Of a stretch of DNA of 64,000 bases, positions 34,465 through 46,260 are shown in pieces. The position numbers and the translations under genes are program-made. The DNA is taken from contig NC_090321.1 in assembly GCF_040869045.1 (NCBI RefSeq), forward strand, positions 183,367,596 through 183,431,595, read 5' to 3'. Under the pieces are notes generated by a model, which was not told the DNA's origin, searched no databases, and was given only the letters and a program-made list of their open reading frames with translations. Position 1 is the stretch's first letter, and every line of letters starts with the position of its first letter. This stretch comes from Eurosta solidaginis (taxonomy: Eukaryota; Arthropoda; Insecta; Diptera; Tephritidae).

Positions 34465-34545
34465 AAGGTTTCACCGATATTCGAACCGCGAATCACACGG
34501 TGAAACGGCAGTTGCCTTAACCACTAGGCTATTCTGCTGGTATTT
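34465..34545 (-). repeat. tRNA-like segment (SINE head-like)
   Basis: On the minus strand, AATAGCCTAGTGGTTAAGGC is an A box of Leu/Ser-type tRNA style and CGCGGTTCGAATATCGG a B box at normal spacing. The acceptor stem is not convincing. The downstream minus-strand text (ATTGCCTGACGATGAATTTG) resembles a SINE body. Confidence 0.5.
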
Positions 34546-35510
34546 GTTTTCATGCTTAATTCAGTTTATCTTGTTTCTACACTAACAACACAACTGAGAC
34601 ATTCTTCCAATATTAATTTTTGTGTGTATGTAGATTTGTTTTTGTAAAGTTTCTTTTCCGTTGCGAATGAGAAGCTTTATAAACTCGGTCTCAGTTTTAC
34701 ATATTTATGTTAAGTATAAATTGAACACACCATTAAAACAAACAAACTTAATTTCATAACATTTCTGCGATTACAATTTATTTATTAACTAAACAAATTC
34801 TCATTGAAAACTCACAGTGAATGATAAAACAAGGTTATAAATTTTCTCCGATCTCACTTTTTTGCTATTGCACAAGTAATATAAAAATTAGTACGATTAA
34901 AACATTTTTTGTGAACAAAATTAGTGATTATAGGGAATATAAAATTTAAATTTAAAATTTTTCACATGAGGGAACGTCCTTTAAATTATTGAAAGGTGAA
35001 GAATAATATAAACACCGTTGACACTTAAACATACAGTCTACATAAGTGAGGTCCTTATGGAACGGATGGTTCAACTCGGTCTTATCGGTGCAGAAATATT
35101 AATTCTGCAGTACTCCCTTGAACCAACTTCCACAAAAAATAATTCTAATTTTAAACTAATGGTTTAAATTTGCTGAAATATCGTTCAACACATTTTTATA
35201 TATTTGCTCAGTGGTTAGTTATGTATACTTGTATGTTAATCAATATAACACCATCAAAGTAGTTCTACGTGATCGCATGTTTGGCGCATGCATCTGAATG
35301 TAGATAAAATTCATTTGAATTACATTTAAACTACATCCCATAAATCATAGTTTCAATTGATTTTTATTTAACCTCTACGCTTTTAGTTGTACAATATACA
35401 ATGTACGTACGTACTTCCCGATATACATATTTAAATATTTTGAAATTTTGCTTTGATGTTGACTTATTAATTGCTTTATAATTGAAATACATGCATTAGA
35501 ATATTGTCAT
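34546..35510. other. mostly unassigned; short LINE tail at 35028-35080
   Basis: No gene. CAGTCTACATAAGTGAGGTC then CTTATGGAACGGATGGTTCAAC near 35033 resembles the 3' terminus of the LOA-like LINE in plus orientation. The rest is AT-rich. Confidence 0.45.
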
Positions 35511-35523
35511 ATCTACATAGAGT
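35511..35523 (+). repeat. target site duplication of LINE copy 2 (left)
   Basis: ATCTACATAGAGT here recurs exactly at 39175-39187, bracketing the insertion. Confidence 0.85.
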
Positions 35524-36874
35524 AGGTACGTTGAACTGGCCGGTCCATGAGGACCTCACATAGACTGATTGAGTCCGTAGTGTTACCAGAAGTTTGTTTT
35601 AACGACCAAACTGAAAAACCCTATCAAAAACCAGGACCTATGTTATAAAATAACTCCGTCCTCTTGGCAAATACTAGAAGCTTCCTAGGACTTAAGCCAC
35701 TTGCTGCTTCTAGATCTGACAGCTGTATCACTCCTAATAGCTGGAGTCTTAGCCTGGTGCAGGGCACGAGCACAGAACGTGCTCGATCGTTTCCTCCTCC
35801 AACCCGCACTTCCTACATCTGCTATCACTGACCAAGCCTAGTTTAAAGGCATGTGACGCCAGAAGGCAGTGTCCTGTCAGAATACCCGTCATGGGTCTAC
35901 AGTCCTCTCTTTTAAGGATAGGAGCAACTGTGTTAGTCTAAGGTTGTAAGACCACATAATATTCGACACTTTACAGCCCCGTGCTTAAACCCACGCCTTT
36001 CCCGCTTGGACGATCATGTGCACCTCTCGACTTCGGTTAATCTCGCCCAATCGAATTGGGACACCTACGGAGCAAGCTTCAAGGGATGCGCCCTTTTTAG
36101 CTAGTTCGTCCGCTTTTTCATTCCCATCTATTCCCATATGCCCTGGGACCCAATATAGATGTATGCTTCTCCCTGTCCCGATTCTCTCCAGAGACTGCTT
36201 ACACTCTAACACGCATTTAGATGCTGTGCTATGCGAGATTATTGCCTTAATTGCTGCTTGACTGTCAGTATAAAAGTTAACACGGTTGCAGCTTAAGCTA
36301 TTCTCTTCCAGGGTTTCTACTTCTTTGGTTACGGCTAATATTTCCGCTTGGAAAACGCTACAGTAATCCGGCAGCCTGTAGGATCTGCTTATTTCCGGAT
36401 CAGCGCAGTATACCGCAGACCCTACTCCTTCCACTACTTTGGAACCATCGGTGTACACATGTATCGCCTCGTCCGCCATTTGCGCACCCTTGCGCCAACC
36501 GTCCACCTCTATTGTGGCCTTAAGATCTCCTTTGAAGCGCAGATAGGGAATCATGTAGTCTGTTCGTCTTATGATTGATGACGCAAAATGGCATACAGTG
36601 CAGCCGTCGGGGTTGTTATCAGGGCTCCCGTAATGCTAAGCATCGATAGTCTGCATACCCCCTCTAATTTTTTGAGGTATGTTGTTTATTGTGTGGCTTT
36701 CCACCAAACAAGAACTCCATAGTATAGAATAGGGCTTACAATCGCTGTAAAAACCCAATGAGAACGAGAGGGCGATAGGCCCCACGTACACCCCAGCATT
36801 CTTTTACATGCATAGAGTGCCGTTGAGGCCTTCTTGACCCTCTCCTCCACGTTGAGCTTCCATGACAGCTTAAT

Positions 36875-37218
36875 TAAACAATTTTAATTTTAGAGTGCTA
36901 AACGACTTATACGATACAACATATAAAATTGAAACAACACCTTTTAGTCGTTTAAATTGTTTAATTTTTTTTTTTTTTTTTTATATAACAATACAATTGT
37001 TTCGACACGCGCGTGGTGTCATCATCAGTTGCTAGTTTTCAACTAACCATTGTCAACAGAAATAAACAAGTAAGCCTAACAAAATCACTCAGTGAAGCAT
37101 TAAAATAAAAACAAAAAAAAACTGATACAATGCAAATACAATGTAAAGAGAAATGAAACAAAGATAAAAAAAAAAAAAAATTAATATGCAATAACAAAAT
37201 TAATATGTACTAACAAGA
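36875..37218. mobile_element. insertion inside LINE copy 2, with fold-back and hammerhead-like motif
   Basis: LINE text stops at GAGCTTCCATGACAGCTT and resumes at AAGTTTAATGTCTAGGATG. The intervening AT-rich block begins with a fold-back (AATTAAACAATT…AAACGACT facing AGTCGTTT…AATTGTTTAATT). It also holds TTCGACACGCGCGTGGTGTC then ATCATCAG, which on the minus strand is CTGATGA-stem-GAAAC as in Penelope-type ends. Family unknown. Confidence 0.55.
37000..37028 (-). other. hammerhead-ribozyme-like core
   Basis: On the minus strand, CTGATGAT is followed by a GACAC/GTGTC stem and GAAA. CAAT-TGT-ATTG can then form the next stem. This matches two of the three hammerhead stems. I could not find a convincing stem I, so activity is unproven. 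Confidence 0.35.
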
Positions 37219-39187
37219 CACGGAACTAGCGAAGTTTAATGTCTAGGATGATTCCTAAATATTTTGTGCAAGGTTTCTCCTGTAAGGTCACCGCTCCTAA
37301 CTTAGGCCTGGTCCAATTTGGGACCTTGTACCTCTTTGTAAACAAGACCATATCCGTCATCTCCGCATTGACTTTCAACCCGACATTAGACGCCCAGGTA
37401 TGAATATCGCGAAGCGCCCGATCCATCAAAGAACTAATCGTTGGAAGGCACTTTCCACTTATGACAATTGCAACGTAATCTGCGTAAGCCGTAAGTTTTA
37501 CGGGTCCCTCATCGAATTGCCTGAGCAGTTGATTGATGACCAGCGTCCACAGCAGAGGTAATAGCACCCCTCCCTGCGGCGTGTCCCTGTCCACTGATTT
37601 CGTGGCCTCGTACAATCCCCATTGTGATGTAATCTTTCTGCAATTTAACATGCAGCCGATCCATCTGATTAAGGCAGGATGTACTTTAATGTAATTAAGA
37701 CCATCCATAATCGCCCATTTTGCAACATTATTGAAAGCCCCGGCAATGTCCAAGAAGACACCTAGAGCATACTCCTTATATTCCAGGGATTTCTCTATGC
37801 TTATTACCACCCTATGCAATGCGGTGTCTACCGACTTGCCTCTGGTGTACGCATGCTGTGTTGTGGAGAGCAGCTTTTCATCCACGTTGGACTTTATGTA
37901 CACATCTATCAGCCTCTAAAAGGTTTTGAGCAGAAATGATGTTAAGCTAATGGGTCTATAGTCTTTGGGATACACGTGACCGATCTTCCCCGCCTTTGGT
38001 AGACAAGCTACACGAGCAGTTCTCCAAGAGTGCGGTACATGGTTCAGTCGTATGTACCCATCGAATATTATTTTAAGCCATTCCACGACCGCCCTACTTG
38101 AGACTTGTAGCATGGCCGGGATTATACCATCTGGGCCCGGCGATTTAAACTTAGAAAACGTCTTCACTGCCCACTCGATCTTGGTATCGGTCACCAAGCC
38201 CGGCACTACTAGCTCCGTGATCGAAGTGTGAGTGATGTCTGCTGGCTCCTCTAAACCGTCTCCCGATGGGAAATGTGTATCGAGAAGCACATCAAGGGAT
38301 TCCTCACTATTACGTGACCATTCCCCGTTCTCTTTCTTTATTAGTCCCTGGACTATGTTTCCCTTTGCTAGGACTTTTTTCAACCGTGCTGTTTCGCTGG
38401 ATCACTCTATGTCCGTACAGAAACTTTTCCATGAGTTTCTCTTCGCCCTGGTAATTTCACGCCTGTAGATCCTCAGTAGATCCCTGTACTCGTCCCGACA
38501 CGCTTCGCTTTCCGCCGTCTTTGCGAGCTTAAACATTTCTTTTACCTGTCTTCTTAGAAGACTCAGCTCATTGCTCCACCATGGCGGCTTTGATTTTCCT
38601 CTGAATCTTCTTAGAGGGCAAGCTTTGTTATACGCAGCCATAAGCGTCCTTGTTAAGAATTCATTCGACTCCTCCAGTTCCTCTACATTAGCAATGTAGT
38701 CCCTTCTCTACCCTCTTTAGGGGGATGTTGAAGCTGATATACGCATGGTCAGAGAAGGATGGTCTATCAAGAAGCATCCAATCATACCTTGATATATCAC
38801 GCTCGGAGCTCAATGTAATATCCAGAACATTGCTGGATGTTGGACCAATGTATGTAGGGACATTTCCTCTGTTGGCCATCTGCAAATTGGTTTGCAGGAT
38901 GTAACAAAACAGAGATTCGCCTATCTCGTTCGTATCTGCTCTTCCCCACGCATTGTGGTGCGCATTTGCATCTGCGCCTATGACCAACCGCCCTTTGCGC
39001 CCTTCCTCCTAGCCTTTTGCACTCCATCGGTGGGACCTCCGCAGCATGGGCCATGTAGCAGGACGCCAGGATAAATGCCTGCTTATTCTTTTGCTCAATG
39101 GCCACCGCTACGAGATCCTCAGTGGTGTAATTAGGCAGCATATATGAATGCAGCTGTTTCCTTACCATTACTACATCTACATAGAGT

Positions 39188-39840
39188 GAGTTCATATATC
39201 TTTTCGAAATATGGGATAGAATTATGAGTGACGAGGCGAATGGTGTTTCAAATATGACTTAAGATCCGTGGCATATAATAAAAAATTTAGTTGCGATCGG
39301 GATATGTCTCCTGATTCTCTCCGTCATTATAAATTCATGAGACAATAATTCTCCACTATAGAATCACGTATTAGATATTAGTATACTATATGTAAGAGTG
39401 TATACGAATATCATTTAGTATGTTGTTTCGAAATGCTATTACATGCTAGACTTACTTCTTCTCCTATTTAAATAATAAAATCGAGGTGTGAAGTGTAAAT
39501 TGATTTGGTCTATATATGCATAGTAAATAGTAAATAAACAAATGTACATATCCCAAAATAGTGGCTAACAAAGCAATGAATTAAAAACAAAAAAAAAAAA
39601 AAAAAAAACCAGAATCTTGGTTTTTGTGTTTGGCTAACTTTAAACAAGTAATTTGTAAGCGATTTTTATAATAAATTAATTGATCAATAATGATAATTAC
39701 ATTATTTTATTCATTTACTTTGTATTTTATGCTTGGCTTCTACTTTTCATTTCCATCTCACCACTCACCCTGCTGATTAATTATAAATAAAAACCAATTA
39801 AAATTTAAATTAGTTTTCAATTCTCACACATTAGCAAAAA
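39188..39840. other. unassigned stretch, no gene seen
   Basis: AT-rich, with a 24-base poly(A) run at about 39586-39608. No supported frame. Confidence 0.5.
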
Positions 39841-40440
39841 CAACACGAGTTATTTTGATACAGTTATACGTCATTCCTTGATAACTGGTTTCCAGGCATG
39901 ACAGTTTCGGCGTTGGACCATCTTCAACGTTTTATTTTCCATGTTGTGCCAATTTATAGTCCTTCGTTCTGCTATACTATACCCTTTTAGGTAAGTGTTA
40001 AGTGGATATTTCGTTTATGGCTATAAACGCTGTGTTTTCAGGGAGAAGTCGGTCTTTATTTTCTTTTCTTGTAGTAGTTTAATTGTTTCAAATAACAGGC
40101 CTAACATAGGCTTTGTTTGTTCTTTTGTTATATCTCCCTAAAAGGGTTTTTGGTTTATAAACTTCTTTGGTCCCCAGTCCTTATAATGTTATGTTGTATA
40201 ATAAACGTTTGGCTGTATTTTTGGCAACAGTACAGTGTATTTGTTTTCAGAGATGTGGTTCACAAATTTCGATTCTGATGCGCTACGGGGGTTTTGCTTC
40301 TTTTCTAAAACCTCCATATGTTCACGAAATCTAGTTCCCGCCAGCTTGCCTAATGGAACACTGCTGATATTCGCAGTTAAACTTTCTTTTATGTTAGTCC
40401 TTACCACGTAATATTTCTGTTAATGAGACGGCTTATGAGT
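39840..40440 (-). pseudogene. Penelope-like element relic: GIY-YIG endonuclease end
   Basis: A 72-codon minus-strand frame (40407-40189) reads GKLAGTRFREHMEVLEKKQN then KFVNHISENKY. This fits the R-x-x-E-H…F-x-x-H-I half of the GIY-YIG domain of Penelope-like elements. Downstream, near 39930-39900 (minus), is GTTGAAGATGGTCC-AACGCC-GAAACTG, the type of motif found at Penelope element ends. The RT and the GIY and YIG strands are missing. The family differs from the copy at 55498. Confidence 0.55.
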
Positions 40441-40470
40441 TGTAATTTTTGTTTAATTATGTGATTACTA

Positions 40471-40860
40471 TGTTGTTATTGTTGTTGTTGTAGCAGTGCT
40501 TCGCGGCATCCAATATGTTCGACCACTCACAGATTTTAATTAATATCCTCTAACGGGAGTCCAAGGAAACTTGCAGTTTCAACAGCGTGCGTGGGGACTA
40601 GAGAGAACGGGGTGGTAGAGTCGTTGGTTCCACATTGCAATTTAAAAGACGGTTGGTGTCATTTGACAGGAAACACATTATGCATGTTGGGGTTGACTCT
40701 TCTTCTTCATACATCTGAGTTCTCAGGCGCTGTATTTCCTTATAATAGTTGCGAAGATGAGTTCTGAGGTTCCTGGGAGGCAGGGCCTCTTCAATCAGAT
40801 GCCTGTTGGGATGCCCAGGTTTCTGGGTTTTCCGCAGAAACTGTTTGTGCATCATTTCGT
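40471..40860 (-). pseudogene. jockey-type LINE C-terminus and 3' tail
   Basis: The minus-strand frame 40855-40598 reads HPNRHLIEEALPPRNLRTHL and ends with CIMCFLSNDTNRLLNC, the Cys-His knuckle (C-x2-C…N-C) at the C-terminus of jockey-type LINEs. The 3' UTR with ACTCCCGTTAGAGGATATTA and a (CAA)n tail (plus-strand TTG repeats at 40471-40491) matches 2815-3010. Heavily 5'-truncated. It adjoins the Penelope relic at 40440 without a recognisable junction. Confidence 0.65.
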
Positions 40861-43121
40861 TTCTCTCCCTTATGAAGAGACCATACGAACGACTCGCGCT
40901 CTCTCATTCAATGTATTTTGAGATATTTTCATACTTTTGCACTGTCGTAGTGATCGATTACAAGCTTCAATGGTCGCTTAGCTATTTTTTGCAAATTTCA
41001 TTATCGGAACTTATTGAGTAATGCGACTACATACCTAGAAATATCTTTACATCCGTCCATTGCGCACAATTTATTTATTTTTATTATAATTAGAGTATTC
41101 CGCTCTTCGTGATATATAATTATGGGTAGCTGATCATCTCTGGCATTAGACTTAAAAACACGTATTTATTCATAACAGAGACGTGCGGATGTGAGTTTTG
41201 CAGAACTGGAATCGGAATCGGATTTTTCAAATTTGCTTTATCGAAATCGAAAGTCGGCGAAGAGTCAAGGAAAACATACGTCATTAAAAATAAAGATGGT
41301 AACGAGTCAAACTAAGTATTTTGTACTATTAAACAAGTTTTTCTAACACTATATTCTCCTCTCTGTGTAAGGGGTTTATTGACTGGTGTGTCCAACCTAC
41401 ATTCTTCTCTTAACTAGGCATCGACTCGATTGGACTCAATTCCAAACAATCGGAACTCAAATCGGAAACAGAAATGGAATCAAAATTCCGCGAAATCACT
41501 ATCTTATAATATATATGAACTAAGTACTATACAAATACTTTTCTTAATATATAATCCTATATTAGTGAAGTAATCTAAACGTGCGCTCAATCTCGTGTGC
41601 AATCAATTAGGTAGCACTTATCGTATAGTCTAACGCAATTCATCATCATTTGTCAAAAGCTAACGGCAGTCAATCTATCAAAAAATTGCATTCGAGTAGT
41701 AATAAAATTCAAGTGCATTGTTATTTTGAGAATGATATCACCATCACTTTCGTTTATGACATTTTACAGATTGTAATGTGATTTTTTTGTCAGAGATTCG
41801 AGCGCAAAGCAAAAGCGAAAGTGGCTTGCAATAAAAAAAAATGAGAGCATTTTTATAAACTGTTTTTTGTTTTTTGTATTTCTTTTAGTGCAACAAAAGG
41901 CGGCACGAGCCACACATCATGTTACATCACATGGCAAATGCTCTCATTCTAAGTTTTTTATTAAGTAATTTTTTTTCTTCATTTTCAATTCATTCAATTC
42001 CTAATGCAATCATTAAACGTTTTTTGTTTCGTTCATACTGACTTAATGCCAATTATTTGCGGCAACACGAACTCCCACAAGATATAGTAGGCAATAAATA
42101 GTCAAATCATGAAATGCTCGAAGCATGAATATCAAGTAACTATGTAAGTGTACATGTGTCAAATACATATAAAGTCGCCACTTGTGCATTTGTCTACCAA
42201 ATGATTATGAGTGACTGTGACTTTGACCATGACTATATTATTTGCCACAATTTGTGGCATAATGAATGTGCGCATGGATTTTGTCATTTTAATAGTAACG
42301 GCGACGGATAAAGGTTGTTTATATGACAAAGCGACAGTTTCAATTAATTTGCATGCTATTTGTTGTTTGAGGAAGAGAGCAATAAAAAAAAATAAAATAA
42401 AAAATATGCTAAGCAAATGTTTACTGGCGGCATTCTTAATTCAAACTCAACAGATAAACAAAAAGTAGCCTTTTATTACTTGGTCAGTCACTTACATATA
42501 AATCACATAATTATACCGGTTATATTTAGCTAGAAAATGTTTGTGACAGTTATCTAAGTAGCTCATTAAAAGTTGAAGTTCGTTAAATGCTAGTGAAAAG
42601 GCAACGAATGAAAGAGAGAGAAGTATTATGTAATACATTTCTATAATAACCACGTAAGTATTTACATTGTTGGATTAGAATGTCAAATTGATTGTCGAGA
42701 TTAGACTATTAATTATCTTATAAGGAGAGGACTGTTATTCTTGCAACGGTAAAAATACTCCAAATGATATCTTAAGAAGTTACCCTAACATTTTTATAGA
42801 AGCTGTATGTCGACCTATCCTAACAGAAAAGTCGTAACCTTAAAGATTAGTTAATAAGAACATTTTTCAGAAAATCTGTTAAGAAGGTCGCATCTGAGCA
42901 AAATCATTAGTAAAATCTTATCTGAAAAATCAAATAAGAAAACGATGAAACTTGAGTATAAAACCCTCAAAATCTTATTCAATAAAAGTAAACAAACCGA
43001 CAAAACAAACCAAAGTCCCACTCAAGGTTTGTACAATTTACAGAAATTGCCACTATCGAGTAGAAAGTTGAGATAACAAAACAAGATAATAAATCACAAA
43101 TACAATATCAGACCATAATAT
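40861..43121. other. long stretch without a gene
   Basis: No domain-bearing frame. Complementary 85-codon frames at 42159-42416 (minus) and 42211-42468 (plus) overlap on opposite strands and neither has a motif. 41190-41500 repeats GGAATCGGAATCGGA/CGGAACTCAAATCGGAAAC phrases. Otherwise AT-rich. Confidence 0.5.
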
Positions 43122-43643
43122 TGTAACGAATTTAGGGAAACTTCGCTTATTTTACACCTTCTGCAAACGTTCGAATCGCTAAACTCTTGAATAAATAACT
43201 TCAATATTCAGTAATGCAAAATGGGCTTTATTAGCATACTTTGGGAGTAGTACAATTATACTTCACAAGAATGCTTCACTTCGCAACTGATAGCGTGTTT
43301 AATCAAACTGACTACTGACTACTGACTACTCAGCTTGCTCTGCTTTTATACTCTTTGTTGCCTTGTCCGCATATTTCTCAAAATGTCTAGACGCTTCTCC
43401 TTCTAGAATCTTCTACTTGGTTACCAGCTATATGCGTGTGTATTTGTAGTTTATAGCCTCCTCTCGCATGGCCATATGCGTGTGTATATGTGAGTACTAC
43501 TTCGGCTGATGATTACATGTGTTTATGAGTATCTCTCCGTTGCCTTGTATGTATGTGGGTAAATGATGATAAATGTGTTTATGTAACTTGATTTAATGTT
43601 TTTGTTGTTGTGCATTTATTTAGTGATGTGAAAATTCGCTATA
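43122..43643 (-). mobile_element. solo LTR, gypsy-type
   Basis: Starts TGTAACGAATTTAGGG and ends near AAAATTCGCTATA, flanked by ATAT and ATGT (probable 4-bp duplication with one change). On the minus strand a TATAAAAGCAGAGCAAGC segment (about 43336-43353) is the TATA box. Most similar to the LTRs at 9589 and 13781. Confidence 0.7.
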
Positions 43644-43794
43644 ATGTTAAAATGGGACATAAAGCTAAACATTGTAGACAGTCTATAACTATCCTCCCTA
43701 AAAATTAACAGGAAAACAAGAAGCACATAACATGTGGTCACAAGCAATGATCACCAAGTCCCATGGCATTCAACGAGTTGATAAGCGCAATACA

Positions 43795-44136
43795 AAGCTT
43801 TATAGCTTCAGAGAATCCACAACCCAATTGCCAACCTCACCTATGCGAGGCAAATCCTGTTACAAATATAAATGTATCATACACATATTTAGCTGGCAAG
43901 GCTCCGGCGACCCTAAGTTTTTTATCGAACTAGGGCTGAGGGAGCGTTATGGCCTATACGGTTTAATGCGGTCATATGAATCGTTCCCAAGATGGTCGGG
44001 TTAGTACCTAAATGGTGCTTGCTACCGGAACGTACCGGATGTATATCTATGTATATATAAATGACCATCAACATGAATTATACTCCCCAAATCCTTCGGA
44101 GATTGTCTTTATCTTAATACAACAACAACAACAACA
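43795..44136 (+). mobile_element. LINE 3' tail with (CAA)n end
   Basis: Contains CTCCGGCGACCCTAAG, ATCGTTCCCAAGATGGTCGG, ACCGGAACGTACCGGATGTA and a (CAA)n end at 44119-44136. It is the plus-strand counterpart of 15735-16090. Diverged; no coding part. Confidence 0.55.
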
Positions 44137-44933
44137 TCAGATTCCCATATAAAAGGATAGGACCTAGGCGATTATTGCTTATCACCACATATATATCGAC
44201 ACATTTCTAGGCAGTGAACAACATCACACTCCAAGACCGACAGAGATAAGAAAGTCAAAACAGGGTGAGAAAGACGTTGTTTTTATTGGTTTACCTAATC
44301 GGTTGCAGTTATAACGAAGAAACAACGGCTGTTGTGTAGCTGTGTGGCCAAAATCGTAAGTTGAAGTAGAAGCTAAGTCAAGAGATTCAAATCAAATTAT
44401 CAAATTAAGGGCTCTGTGTACCGTTAAAGATTGTTAGGCCGGAAACCAGAAGACAGTCAAGATGAGCTGCATAAATAAATGAAAGGTGCTGCCTGTGGTG
44501 TGAGCTGCCTGTTGTTACGCAACAAAACAATATCCTACAGGGCTCTGAAAGCCATGTGCGTAAGTATGAACGATGGAAAGTGCACGCATAGGCGAGTGGC
44601 CGGGTCGCAAAACATCAAAACAACTACTAGGTCCTAGGAACTAGGAATAATGAGAAAGTCGCTCAGAGATTCGTTTTTTGTATACAGCAAGCGGGATTCA
44701 TTTGAAGGTCTTCGCTATGCAGGATGCATGTAAGGCATCTGCCCGGTTGTAGTATAGCCGTTTGTCAGCCATTCAGAGTCAAGAGCTTGACAACTCGAAA
44801 TAGTCTTTCTTAAATTTAATAACCTGTGCATCGACAAATAACTACTAACGAAGGTGCCAGTACCAAAGTGTACAAGAAAAGTAGTGGCGGAGTACTGTCT
44901 ATTCGGTTAAAAAAACTACAAACTATTGTTACT
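44137..44933. other. unassigned stretch, no gene seen
   Basis: Base composition is less AT-rich than the flanks at 44440-44760, which hints at an unrecognised element, but no frame or repeat could be matched. Confidence 0.4.
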
Positions 44934-44947
44934 AAGCTTTTAAGCGC
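44934..44947 (+). repeat. target site duplication of LINE copy 3 (left)
   Basis: AAGCTTTTAAGCGC here is repeated at 45915-45928, directly after the LINE tail. Confidence 0.85.
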
Positions 44948-45914
44948 TTTTAAGCTTTTAAGAATATAGCATTAACAACTGCAACCAGGCTCGGTACCTC
45001 GGCGCAGCTTGAGCGCCGATCATACGGCCATTGAAGTATAGCGTCATCAATCACAAGACGAACATACTACCTGATTCCCTATCCGCGCTTCGAGGGAGAT
45101 CTGAAGGCCACAATAGAGGTGGACGGTTGGCGCAGGGTGAGCAAATGGCGGACGAGGCGATACATGTGTACACAGATGGTTCGAAAGTAGCGCAAGGAGT
45201 AGGGTCTGCGGTATACTGTGCTGATCCGGAAATAAGCAGATCCTACAGGTTGCCGGATTACTGTAGCGTTTTCCAAGCGAAAATATTAGCCGTAACCAAG
45301 GCAGTAGAAACCCTGGAAGATAATAGCTTAAGGTGCAACCGTGTTAACTTTTATGTTGCCAGTAAAGCAGCAATTAAGGCAATAATCTCGCATAGCACAA
45401 CATCTAAATGCGTGTTAGAGTGTAAGCAGTCCCTGGAGAGAATCGGTATAGGGAGAAGTATACATCTATATAATGTCCCAGGGCATATGGGAATAGAAGG
45501 GAATGAAAAAGCGGATGAACTAGCTAAAAAGGGCGCATCCCTTGAAGCTTGCTCCGTAGATGTCCCAAGTAGACTGGCGAGGTTAAGCAAAGGCGAGAGG
45601 TGCACATGATCGACCAAGCGGGAAAGGCGTGGGTTCAAGCGCGGTGCTGTAAAGTGTCGAACATTATGTGTAGGTCTTACAACCTTAGACTAACAAAGTT
45701 TCTTCTATTATTAAAAAGAGAGGACTGTAGACTCATGACTTGTGTTCTGACTGGACACTGCCTTCTGGCGTCACATGCCTATTTTATAACATAGGTCCTG
45801 GTTTTTGAAAGGGGTTTTCAGTTTGGTCGTTAAAAGAAACTTCTGGTAACACTACGGACTCAATCAGTCTATGTGAGGTCTTTATGGACCGGCCAGTTCA
45901 ACCTAACCTAACCT
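44948..45914 (+). mobile_element. LOA-like LINE, copy 3, 5'-truncated
   Basis: A plus-strand copy of the 26874/35524 family flanked by a 14-bp duplication. It covers the end of the RT-RNase H connection, RNase H and the 3' UTR, and ends GGCCAGTTCAACC then TAACC repeats. A deletion near 45783 removes the Cys-His tail region. The insertion lies inside a second repeat (see 48775-48945). Confidence 0.85.
45031..45794 (+). pseudogene. LINE RNase H domain, broken (copy 3)
   Basis: The plus-strand frame 45031-45609 holds RNase H with HVYTDGSK (first catalytic Asp kept), CSVFQAKILAVTKAVETL (Glu lost, reads K) and HMGIEGNEKADELAKKG. The third catalytic position, DSQ in the other copies, reads ASK at about 45358-45366. 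A frameshift near 45600 moves the rest to another frame. Inactive. Confidence 0.8.
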
Positions 45915-45928
45915 AAGCTTTTAAGCGC

Positions 45929-46260
45929 GCCTAAAAATTCAACACCATAAGGTTAAAAAGAATATAGAATTATATCTACCTACACATGGTGAATAAAATG
46001 AATTGCGACAAAGCCAACACTTAGAGACCAATTGCAAGGCGAAAAGCGGGGCATTCATATGGCTGAGTGGTTAAAGGCATCTGCTTTTACACTGGTATGA
46101 ATGTTGGAAATTCGAGTTCAATACTCAGCTCCCGAGAAGCTAGATGATGAAGAAGTGAAATTCAGAAACATGTCTTAGTAACAATCACCGTTTGTGAACT
46201 TTGCAATTTTCTCTCTAATTATCAATAACAAAAACCATTGTATAAAGCAATTTGAGCCAG
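45929..46260 (+). mobile_element. SINE-like repeat with Leu/Ser-type tRNA head
   Basis: A tRNA-like segment (46066-46136) has TATGGCTGAGTGGTTAAAGG as A box region and TTCGAGTTCAATACTC as B box. A body follows with GAAGAAGTGAAATTCAGAAA then CATGTC and ATTGTATAAAGCAAT. The body and the preceding AGCGCGCCTAAAAATTC recur at 48775-48945, which lacks the tRNA-like part. The LINE copy 3 insertion lies at its 5' edge. Confidence 0.5.

Larger units (their letters stand above)
35624..39172 (-). pseudogene. LINE endonuclease-RT-RNase H polyprotein, broken (copy 2)
   Basis: Minus-strand blocks: endonuclease 39172-38690 (GADANAHHNAWG at about 38978-38943); linker 38641-38402; RT 38383-37226; connection 36870-36555; RNase H 36554-35985 with YTDGSK (Asp at 36449), YTDSQAAIKA and WVPGHMG; then a remnant of the C-terminal region. 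The RT active site reads YADY at 37486-37475 instead of YADD, removing a catalytic Asp. Frameshifts and the 36875-37218 insertion also break the frame. Related copies at 26874 and 44948 confirm the family. Confidence 0.85.
35524..39174 (-). mobile_element. LOA-like LINE, copy 2, with a later insertion
   Basis: A 3651-bp minus-strand copy of the same family as 26874-29630, flanked by a 13-bp duplication. It is 5'-truncated in the endonuclease. It keeps the RT-RNase H connection that copy 1 lost but carries about 340 bp of foreign DNA at 36875-37218 and an internal deletion near 38694, in the segment between endonuclease and RT. Its 3' end is CGGACTCAATCAGTCTATGT. Confidence 0.85.

Noticed and set aside
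42159..42468. 85-codon frames on both strands
   Set aside because: They overlap almost entirely on opposite strands, both lack motifs, and neither has supporting context.
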